This document shows positions 25,391-35,252 of a stretch of 64,000 nt of DNA, piece after piece; within the stretch, counting starts at the first letter, position 1; every line of letters starts with the position of its first letter. The position numbers and the translations under genes were made by a program. The DNA comes from Mesodorylaimus sp. YZB2_4 (taxonomy: Eukaryota > Nematoda > Enoplea > Dorylaimida > Dorylaimidae). The notes under the pieces are model-generated. The model was not told the DNA's origin and did not search any database. It worked only from the letters and a program-made list of their open reading frames with translations. The DNA lies in contig JASANH010000091.1 of assembly GCA_030248295.1 (NCBI GenBank), positions 1 to 64,000 of the forward strand, written 5' to 3'.

Positions 25391-27680
25391 TATTGGAAAG
25401 GCGGCACTGGATATGGTTGGTGATATGGGAAAGGGTTTTGAGGATTTCAAGGAGTTTTTGTTTTCATGGAGCGTAGGCTAAGGACAACACTTTGTCAATG
25501 TGGCATTCATTTTCTCGTTTTTTTCATGTTTGCTTATCTAATGATCATTTGGTTTCCTGCGACGATAAACGTCATTTTGCTTTGCTGATTTTCTGGAGGG
25601 AAGACTTCAAAGGTATATTGGCAAAACCAGTTTTATGTACTTGGAAGTAACAGTGGCATTTGCCCTTGGTATGAAGACATGTCCCGAGACTCAAGGAACC
25701 TGTATCGCCCTGTAGCAGTGTAAGTGACTCGACGTTAAGGGAATTGGCGACAAAGGACGAAACAATTTACTCTGGGCCAAAGCAAAGACTCAAACACGTG
25801 TGGACCGCTCGCAAGGGCTACCAAAAGATGTTATGACTAACCTCCAGCTCTCTTCCTATTCCTATTCTCAGTGCACATAATACCACAAAGAAAACAGGTC
25901 TCAGACGAGGAAACTACGGACACCTTGGCGCCAAAGATCTGGGACCTTGTCCTATCAAATAAGCCTGTCTCATCAGTGCCATTCGAAAGAAAAAAACTCA
26001 ACGAGAAAACACTGTTTCTCGACACTCCAGAGGCCAGGAAGCAGCCATCCACGAACGCGCACAAAAACCAACCATGCTGTACACACAATACAAAACCCAA
26101 ACATTGTCCTGCATTAACCCTTGACCACGTGATAAGCCCAATCAAAAATCATCAGAAAACCTTACAAAAGCGTACCCGACAAACCCAAATAACGAAACCT
26201 CATTCGTCAGAAAAAGCAAGTCAAGCCAATTCTATCTATTCGTAGTTCATGCTATCCGATCCCCTCGCTCAGCACACCGACTATATTCAGTGAGAGGATA
26301 CATCGTGGTTACAGCCGAAGGGTTCCCAGCAACAGACAGTTCCCCTCACTGCTCTCAACGACCACATGCAACCCGGGATGTTAGCTTTGCTCAGTTTACG
26401 TTTAGATCCACGCGAACACTCCGAGGCCACATCAGACAACATGATCAGACCAAGTCACAAAATTTCGAAGGTACAGAAAAAAAGAACATATCGCAAAAAA
26501 CGCAAAACTCCGAGCAGCCCACTAAATGCGGGTATGCCTATCCTAGCAGACTTCCAAGTACGCAAACAAAAGGGACCCACCCTACACATAACCCCATAAT
26601 GGCGCCGACCAGGTCCTTTAGTCATGAAAAAATTTTTGAAGTTTAGAGAGGGGCATTAACATGAACTCGAAATTCTAAATCAAGCCAAATCAAGATCTCC
26701 TGCTGACGCTCTCCACCCCTGGACATGGTGCACCGTTCCAAAAGAAAAAGAAACCAGAAAAACGGAACAGAACCCTTTGCCAGCGCTACTAGGTGTTTCA
26801 TGCCACCAAGGGCCCCGCGTATCGAAAAACAAACTCATAATATTGGTGCCCACACCAGGATTTTTTAATCAGAAAGGTCCCCCCTGCACCGAAGTTTCTC
26901 TGATTCTCTCCGAGGATCTCGCCCTCGCCACCCAAACAGGACGCTGCACACTCGCTGCAGGAGGGACACCACCATCATATCGCTCTTCCGAAGCACCCAA
27001 CCAAGGACCTGCATGGCTCTCCGTGGGATGCAAGTGAATCAAGGATCTTGAGACTACATGGCCCATAGGCAGCATTTAGGCTAGCCACAGGAATTACATT
27101 CCCCCCCCCCCGCTTTATCCACCGGACTCTAACCCCAGAAAATACTAAGAGCTTTTGGGAATTTGGGACCTATTGTGTCGGCTTCTTATTGGCTGTTTCC
27201 TCATCCAATAAAAGCAAGGGCATGGCGCATGGCGCAAACACAGTCGTCATTCTGACCACGATCGATCACTCGAGACTTCGTCATGACAGCACCATTCTGG
27301 GCGAAGATGTTTTTGGGTCAAATGTGGGTCTTTGGGCCTTAAAGCCTGACTTTTAAAGCCTTCCAGCACACACTATAGTTGGTCAAGTCTTGATCCTAAG
27401 CAGAGCGGAGCAGTGTTCTGTGTGGATTGCAGGCCAGACTGGCTCTTCCCTCTGGATAAATTAGGGACCAAGCAAGGGGCCTTGAGTCATTGAGATCGAG
27501 GCAATGATCGATTCGCGCCAAGAACAGAAGCTGCGGCTAGGGTAGGCCCTCTTGCAAGCGTCTCATGCATCCACTCACTCACTCACTTGCGTTTAGAATG
27601 GAGAACACGCCGATGATTGTCGGTTTGGGAAAGCTAACATATTCTCACTTTTCTTCAAATTTTCAGTATTTACTTTTTTA
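25391..27680. other. Intergenic stretch; A/C-rich block at about 25860-27100
   Basis: After the TPR stop the plus strand is ordinary 3' flank to about 25860, then turns conspicuously A/C-rich, the reverse of the G/T-rich plus-strand introns around it. Two consecutive open frames on plus (25871-26245 and 26290-26646) lie in it. The second has a degenerate zinc-finger-like pattern ending RGHIRQH, but one Cys only. I cannot name a gene. A run of 11 C lies at 27101-27111. Confidence 0.4.
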
Positions 27681-28097
27681 GGCGGCGGCAATGGTGACGT
27701 CGAAGTTGCAGGAGGACAAAGTGCACATGGAAGGAATGCGTAATCTGTTGGAGAGGTCGCTGACGGTGAGTTTTGCCTTGACTGGCTTCATCACCGGATA
27801 CTCTATTCTCTCTTCCCAGGACGTTGGGTGCGGATGTCATAATCAATTTCGAACAATTAGACCGCTTACCCACATGCGTCACCTTCAAAAGCCTGTCTGA
27901 AAACGATACGTGAAATCCATTTTGATTTCGATGATCACTGCGCATTTTGCGTTTCAGCCTCGCCGATGTTGAGCAAGTGCAAAAATCTGATCACTGGCCG
28001 TTCGGGAGACCCAAAGTTCGTACAGTTTCTAATAGTTTGATGTAAAAGGGCAAAAATTAGTGAGCGTTTAAGGCCGCTCCCTGCCTAGCTGGCCTGC

Positions 28098-28212
28098 AGC
28101 ATATTCAAGGAGTCGGCGCTGCGAACGGTGCACTTCAGCGTTGGACGCCGAGCGAGCAACGTGGAGATCAAAGAAGCTGTAAAGAAGATCTGTGAGCTGG
28201 CCTTGCCACCAA
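28098..28212 (+). pseudogene. Possible fragment of ribosomal protein uL23 (RPL23A-like)
   Basis: One frame reads IFKESALRTVHFSVGRRAS followed by NVEIKEAVKKICELAL. It resembles the uL23 segment in which a TESAM-like start is followed by a beta strand and then KxxIKxAVKKLY, with about seven residues missing. There is no start codon or flanking coding sequence, so it would be a truncated retrocopy. The resemblance is from memory and is weak. Confidence 0.28.
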
Positions 28213-29969
28213 AAACGTGAAAATCGTTTTTTGCTTTGTCCAGCGTATGTGTGCTGGTGTGTGGTAAACTGTATTGCTTGAGTGAGTGGCGTGCTCTTAA
28301 CTGCGACGACGTGTTCGCGTGATGGTCTGGAAGGCATTTTAGTGTATGGTCTCTGGAGATTGTACCACTTCACATACTTACCGTTGAGCACCATGCCCTG
28401 CAGGCGTTGCCTACTCTGCTGCGCCCCCTTCAGCTTTACCAGTAGGCAACCCCTCAAGCGCCAATGCCTTTGGCGGTGCTACATGATACGGGCATGCAAT
28501 AATTGGTTGACGTCTAGTCGTAACAGAAATCAAAGACAATGCGACCACTGTACAGTATGACTCTATTGAATGTGTCCTTCATAAAAACCTCTTGTTTTTG
28601 CTTTAGCTGACTTCTCAAGAAATATATATACACAACATCCGAGGACAGAGCGTCCTGCCTCAGCAGCAGGTAGGCGATAGCTGGACCCAGAGAGCTAGAT
28701 TCCTTCGTACATGCTGATCGTAAGGCCTCACTTCGCTCACTAGTCTTCAAAATACCTGCTCGTAGGTGAGGCAGGTAGGCTACTTTTGGATCTTTGTCTT
28801 CGCTCTGACAGTTGAGATCATGGCGCTATTAGCTAGTCCACTTGGCTGCTACCCACACTCACATTGCACGACTGGTTCTCTGCAGTTTTTGCTTCAATCC
28901 TGGGATGCATATGCGATGCGTAAAATAATAAGTGTATCACACGAATTACGTTTTATTTGGTAGGCTATCACACAGGTAGTTAGTGTTCCTGGTTTGTTTC
29001 AGTTGATCCACGGTCAAGTCAGCTACAAGTATGACTCCCAGCGCACCCAAATTCATGTGAAATTCACAGAGCAATGATCTAGCATCATCGTGTTACCAGG
29101 TCACTTCGTCCTTTACCTCATCGACTCCGTCAAATAAGTCCACGCCCATCATAGTCTGCTAGTCGACAGCTTTAAATTTCGGGTGCATTTTGAACATGGC
29201 TTCAAAAGCGTCGTTTCAGCAAAGGTGCGTGTCCACCGTTGGAAGAACCCATCACGACTGACCGTTACCATCGCCTCTTCAGTTGGGTATACTGTAAGTC
29301 GCATGAATCGAAATTTATTGGATCTCCGCTCGGTCGAATAGGAACTTTGAGGCTTATCCGAGAGGCATGCTCCCGTTCACTTACACATTTCTAGATGGCC
29401 ACTTTATCAAACAGTGGCAAAGAAATATGCACCTTCAGCATGGCCTGTAGCCAGTGAGTCACCCTCAGCCTGGCGTGCAAGGCAGCGAGGCAACACATAG
29501 CATAGAGATTGCGGCTAGGGCTACCTCGACCGCCATGGTTGCGTCGTGCTACCCCTGCTACTGCCCTATCCCGATCGTAGTTGCATCCTGAGGTAGACCA
29601 TGTGACTTTCGTGTCGGCCTCTTGTTGTGTATTTTGTGCCTGTTCCGTGATGAGTTTTAGAGTTTGTCGGGAAGAAATTAGTCGAGACCAGCAAGCACGA
29701 AGGGGTCCAAAGCCATTGGCCGTGTCCGCTGTCGCACCTCGCTCTCCTTGTCAAGCCCGGCGCGTGGTTTTAAAGCTACCGCCGACGGCTGGCATTCGTG
29801 TCATGACTCCGTGATGGTACCCGGCCTACTTTACACTTTGCACCTCCTCGATTTGGTCCATTTACCTCAATCAGGATCCGTTTTGAAGAGGTGAACAGAA
29901 TTCCAGCTCGGCAAGTTCAGTTTTCGAACTTGGATCATTTTCAGCAGTTGGGCATTGAAACGAGTTGAA
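28213..29969. other. Intergenic stretch upstream of the Tudor gene
   Basis: No gene, tRNA or clear repeat recognised. A candidate orphan exon with good splice signals (about 27682-27765, just left of this stretch) could not be linked to any family. Confidence 0.4.
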
Positions 29970-32167
29970 ATGGCGGAACACCCGACAACTGAAGTCTTCG
30001 TCACTCACATCGATTGTAAGTCAGCTTTTTGAAAATTTTACTCTGAAATGGGATAGCGGGAGTTCTAATTCTGAGTTATGGCCAACGGTTTCCTCAGTAA
30101 AGCTTTATGCTTTTTTCCCGCCCAGCACCGAGCAAATTCTTTGTGGCCGCGGCGCAGAAAGTATGGATGCTGGAAAAAATTTGGCAAGAAATCGAAAAGG
30201 AATTGCAAAAACCGCCATCTCAAACCTCTCCGTTGACTAGTTGGCCACCAGCCGGCATTGTGGTCGCCTGCACGCCGTGCATCGCGTCGTGGAATGGATG
30301 CTGGTATCGAGCTCGAGTCGTTGCGCGCCGATCCGATGGCAAAGTGCAGGCAAGTGCGTTCCGAATGTGCCGTTGCTCGCCAGTGACACTCGCTCGTTTC
30401 AGGTCGAATTCGTGGACTATGGAAATGTGGAGGTGGTCGAGGCTCAAAACGTCAAAAGTCGCCCTCTGAATCAGCTGATCAATTGCACCGAGCACCTCGC
30501 TTGGCCCTGTCGTCTCACCGGAGACCCGTCCCGAATGAGCGCCGATCGATTCCACGAAGTCGTCGCCGAGTTTGGCGCCCATTTCAACATGAAAATTGGT
30601 ACAAATATGCGGGTGTTTTTTGAGATTTTTCTACTTTTTTTTTAGATTACGTGGACGAGGAGACAGGACAACACGTTGTCACTTTGCACCCGTTTGACTC
30701 GTCGCAATCCAAAACTAGCGTCAATTCAATGCTGATATCCCCTCTGACCCCGAACGGGTGCATCGAGTAAGTTGGCCAGGCCAGTCCAGTGTCCCATCCT
30801 CTGACCAGCTTCTTGTAGGTCATTGTGGACTGGTCCGTCGAACATGGCCCCGATGGCTGCGAGCGGACAACATCCTCGTTCGGAGCTCAACATGGCGATT
30901 GGGGGCGGCGAAACGTCGAGCGAATATCCATTGGTAGATTTGTCCGAAGGTGAGCGAAGAAAGGTTCTTTGAAATTCGGGTCCTGAACTTGAAGTAAAAA
31001 CAGCTCGATTCGTGACTTTGGAGTTGTTCAAAATTTCAGATCCCCCTCAGCCGTCCTACATGTCGTGCATCGCGGGCGACTCGCGCAGTTCGGGAAACTT
31101 CGCTCGATCGGTCTCTCGCTTCGTATCGGATCTCGACGGTAAACGTTCTTGCTTTCTGCTTCTTTTGAGGAACAGCGATTTTCAGCCGTGCTCGATGGGG
31201 CAGCGGAGGAGACGGACGAAGAGGAAGAGAATACGCAGGCCAAGGTGGCTGGGCGGCCCAGTCAAGGGAGTGTGTTGGGTGCGATGCGGGCCACTGACAG
31301 TTGGTCGATCAGTTCGGACTCTGGTCAGTCGGTCTCCGCCGAAGACGATTCATCGAAGACGTTGAAGGAAAAATGGGCGCACGTTTTGTCGCTTCGTTTC
31401 GGAATGGCCAGGGCGCCACCGCCGGGCAGTCTGACTGCGGAGCAGCAGGTGAGTCGCATCCTGGCCAGGTCTGACCTGCGAAGGCTGCCTTGAGTTATCT
31501 CGCTAATTGCAGGTCTACGTTACGCGAGTCATTTCGCCGAGCGACTTTTTCGCTCAAACTGTGCAACAACGCGGCGGATTGCGACGATTAGAAACATCGA
31601 TGGCCGACACATTCCATCCCGATCAAGCGCCCATCCCTCCCCAACTGATCGCCGAGGGCCAGTCTTGCGCCGTGTACAGCGACGTGTCGAAGACGTGGCG
31701 CAGGGGACGCGTGGTCCGTGTGCAAGAGGACGCGAGTGCGGGCCCGCATCTTTTGGTGGCCGATGTGTTTCTGGTCGACACCGGATTCGAGCGTCGTTTT
31801 CCTGTCGCCGCCCTGAAACCCATGAACGACCACCTGACGGCCTACTTGCCCCTGGTCTTCCGCGTGAAGCTGGCCCATCCGTACTTCGAGGACATTCGCT
31901 GGCGGCCGGACGACATCGATGCCTTTTGTGAAATGGTCGAGAATCGAATGCTTTTTATGAAATTCACGGCCAATACGCCGCCGATCTTCGAGGTGAGCAA
32001 GATAAGCTCTTGTCCGATTCGGCGATCTGATTTGCGGGTTTTAGGTCGAACTTCTGGATTTGATGCACGCGTGCACGGTCTGCTCGAATCGCGAAAAGAA
32101 ATGTACGATCAACGAACGAATGATGCAGTGGGCTCAAAGCCACGGAGGACTCGGAATGCGAATGTGA
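29970..32167 (+). CDS. Protein with two extended Tudor domains
   Basis: Nine exons, 29970-30015, 30126-30349, 30403-30598, 30646-30766, 30819-30949, 31040-31138, 31186-31448, 31513-31992 and 32045-32167 (stop TGA), close in phase to 560 residues. Domain 1 spans about residues 8-130: EVFVTHIDSPSKFF entry strand, then WNGCWYRARVV and VEFVDYGN, the canonical Tudor core with aromatic cage candidates Tyr76, Phe93, Tyr96 and Asn98. Domain 2 starts at residue 361 (VYVTRVISPSDFF) but has TWRRGRVV and FLVDTGFERRF where the cage should be, so it probably cannot bind methylarginine. The two are joined by a Ser/Glu-rich linker. Extended Tudor proteins usually bind symmetrically dimethylated Piwi proteins in germ granules; that role is inferred. 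Intron 2 (30350-30402) is GC-AG. Confidence 0.85.
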
Positions 32168-32237
32168 AAGGGTTTGGCAAAAAGAAGAGAAAAATGGATA
32201 TTTTGCGCACTTTTCCGTCTTTATGCGAGTAATAGGA

Positions 32238-32243
32238 TTTATT
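32238..32243 (-). promoter_or_regulatory. Candidate polyadenylation signal for mL39
   Basis: AATAAA on the minus strand, about 240 bases past the mL39 stop and only 71 bases beyond the Tudor gene's stop on the other strand, so the 3' untranslated regions of the two convergent genes probably overlap. Confidence 0.4.
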
Positions 32244-32479
32244 GTAAGGATCAGTGAGGCGACTTTTCTGTTTAAATTTGCGAACGTGATGTTTAAGATT
32301 TCGTGACGCAGTAAATATCTCAAAAGCGGTTTTTTAAATCGAAAGAATCTAGGGCACACGGCATTCTTGAACGTGGATCATAATTTACCGTCGCTCTGCC
32401 TTGGCGATTCTGTCTGACGATGGGATCAGATATCGGTCGAGACTGGGCAAAGGTAAAGAGATCTAAAAAGAGGAAGGTA

Positions 32480-33981
32480 TCAAAAATAATAGGGAGAAGG
32501 GAGTATGCGACTTACAGGTTTCTTAGCTGCCTTGCATACAATTTCCCAGGACCAAGAATTGACTCGTTGCGTAAACGGGACGGAAACTCCTTGCACGCGG
32601 CAGAGGCGCCCGAAGTCCTTCGTTTCGTATTGATTGAACTGAAAGCGAAGGAGCAGCTGACAGTGAGGATGGCTGGAACCAAGTGCTGAGACACTCACCG
32701 CACAAACGTTGTAGAACCCGAGTTGTTCCGTGTTGGAAATCATGGGGCCTCGGCTGATATCGACGTGATCGTGGACACGATAAAGAGGAATCTGGCCTTT
32801 CACTACTGATGACTCGGCAATTGAAGGAAGCTGCTGTAATTTTAGCCTGAAATTGAACTTAATAGAATAGAGTAGGATCCAGCTAAATGTTGGCCACTCA
32901 CGGATTATCTTCGAATATTTTTTGAGCAACAGCGATGTCGACAGTGAGTGGCTCGAATGGGGCTTTCTTGGTTCGTATGTTTTGCAACGCAGCACGACTC
33001 AATGTTCTGTAATCGTCCTGAAAAAGAGCGGCAGTTCGAAAAAAAGTTTGATTCCTCAAGGAACATCGAGGACTCACTGTGGTTGGCTGCCAATTGAGCA
33101 GGCCGTCGTCAATTTGCACGTCGTATACGAAGCTTCCTGTATGAACTGCAAATAAGAAGACAAAAGAGTTAGGAGAGACGAGCAGGAAATCAAAGACTTA
33201 CTATTTGCAGAAGGCCAACTGTGCAAAAGGACCGAGTGCGAATCGGTAAAAGACGTTTCCAAAACGTAGCCGAGGACCAAACTACAAGCCCGCCAATATG
33301 CCTGAAATAAGGAACAGTCGCATAGTATTCAACTTCAAAATTGACAAAGGCTCACAGAATTTGCTAATGCTGGATTAGCGTCCGTAAAATAGAGAAACTT
33401 CAGCTGGCAGTTGGCGGTCAAGGGCCGATGCATGTCCCACGGCTTGCCATCCACTAATGCCAAGGCAGAATGACGAGCGGCATGCTCGCTTATGTCTAAA
33501 AGAAACAGATTGTGAAATAGAACTGCAAAATTACGTGTCATAATGTTGCTTGAATTCCGAATTTCTTAGTTTCGAGGAGGCTATCAGGCGTATTTTATGC
33601 CTCCAAAAGACCCAGATGCGCTTCTCTTATCCCGTTATGAATTCAAAAACATTTTCGGGGTGCAATTAGGCAAACCTAACAAAAACAACACTTACGAAGA
33701 GCGCAGTTGTAAGGAGTCGACAAATCCTTATTCATCGCCAAAGTGCACAATTTCTCTTCACTGTCGCCAGTTTCTGCCGTTCGTGCAAACACTTCCACAT
33801 CGATTTTTTCAATTCTAGCTATCCATTTTAGTTGCCGGTCTTTCTCTTTGGCGAAAACTTCATTCCTCTTTCGACGGATTTTCTCAAATTTGCTTTGCTC
33901 AGTTTGAGGAGCTGAAGAAACCCATCGACGGGGACTAATAAGTAGATGAGGGACGAAGAAACGAGAATACAATTTGTGCAT
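32480..33981 (-). CDS. MRPL39: Mitochondrial large-subunit ribosomal protein mL39
   Basis: Read 5' to 3' on minus, exons are 33981-33696, 33495-33356, 33301-33202, 33145-33078, 33017-32902, 32846-32699 and 32638-32480, giving 338 residues, the length of the human protein. A basic amino-terminal segment (LYSRFFVPHLLISPRRW) suits a mitochondrial presequence. Family landmarks follow: MNKDLSTPYNCA, ALVDGKPWDMHRPLT, AYWRACSLVLGYVLE, GSFVYDVQIDDGLLNW, DISRGPMISNT and RVQGVSVPF. mL39 is a TGS/threonyl-tRNA-synthetase-like structural subunit of the mitoribosome. Two details are open. The last acceptor may be 18 bases upstream (32656), adding six residues. A donor at 32515 could also splice to 32462 and replace the last 12 residues. 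The gene lies tail-to-tail with the Tudor gene and head-to-head with MED6. Confidence 0.92.
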
Positions 33982-34067
33982 GATTATTTCCGTTACTTTT
34001 ATTACTGTACAGAAAAAGTCTACAAAACGAAAATGCGAGCCGAGAAATGAAAAATTAACAGCTTCTC

Positions 34068-35112
34068 GGGTCAGTCTAAAAGCCGCTCCCGCTCCTACCG
34101 CTCCCGCTCCTAAAAACTAAACCCCGCTCCCCGTACTTTCCCGCTCCCCAGCAGGAGCGGGTTTTAGTGATATAAGTAATTTTAGTAATTTTTTGTTTTA
34201 ACGTTTATGGATAGAAATTTACGCGGTATTGTACGAAGCGTCATGTTAGGTAAGGTACTGTACTAAAACCAAAGAAAACGAATGTCTTCTTCTGGGTCGA
34301 AGTGGTCAATACGACAGCGGCAAGTTTCGCCTGATTAATCACATCATTTTGACAGATCCAGTCATTGCTGCCCAAGTCACTCGACGCGGACCATCGACTT
34401 ACGACACATATGGCGATCCAATGGACATGATACTCCAGCATTTCTCGCACATTTGGGTAATCGAATTCAACAATTCGTGTTCGAATCGCATATGCTCGGG
34501 TAAAGATCAGATCCATCGGCGCAGTCATTTCGCCTTGTCTCCTGGGGACTCCAGAAGCGGCGCTTTCGATATTGGCAGCTGCTTATCGCAGCTTGGCTCG
34601 CCTTTAGATGGGTCGTCGTTTGAAGAACGCCGAGTGGTTCCACTCAAGCGGATATCCCGAATCTCGAATGGTTCCGTTCAATAGTTCAACTTTGGCGAAC
34701 TTACGGCAACGACTTAGTTTTGTCTTGGCGATTTACTTTATTAAACGAAAATGTCCATGATCTACGACAATTATCTCCATTTTGCATTTTTGTGATTTTA
34801 GAATTTGCTGTTTGCTTTGTCTTTGCTGTTGCCCAGGGTGTTTCCATGTCATGTCTAAAACTGAGGACTGGCTTTTTTTACTCTAGAACTTTACATAAGG
34901 AATGCCTTATTTTACGTTTCCATGTTGTTATTTTAGAAGGAAACAATCTGCTGTTAATTAATTGATTATACAAAGGAGCGGGGTGGTGAGTCTAGGAGCG
35001 GGCCTGTTTAGCACGTGAGTATAGGGAGCGGTGTTTAGCTCGAGGAGCGGGAGCGGGGTTTAGTTTTCAGGAGCGGGAGCGGTAGGAGCGGGAGCGGCTT
35101 TTAGTCCGACCC
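34068..35112. mobile_element. Terminal-inverted-repeat DNA transposon with intact target duplication
   Basis: The left end begins GGGTCAGTCTAAAAGCCGC; the reverse complement of the right end begins GGGTCGGACTAAAAGCCGC. The match continues for about 60 bases through repeated CCGCTCCCGCTCCT units into AAACTAAACCCCGCTCC. The perfect 9-base direct repeat CAGCTTCTC flanks it at 34059-34067 and 35113-35121; if one base belongs to the element the duplication is 8 bases. An 8-9 bp duplication points to hAT- or Mutator/Merlin-like transposition. Only short open frames lie inside (34349-34684 plus, 34241-34528 minus) and no transposase motif is visible, so it is non-autonomous. An intact duplication with near-identical ends suggests recent insertion. 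Confidence 0.88.
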
Positions 35113-35252
35113 CAGCTTCTCCCGCTCAAATTGTCTGCTAAATTGTACCTGCGCATCAATTGTCTGTATGACGGCGCTAATTAAGATTTGCGTCGGCCAA
35201 GTTTGATTTTATCCACCATGTTTTTGTAGAAACTTTTTAAACCAAGAAAGTT

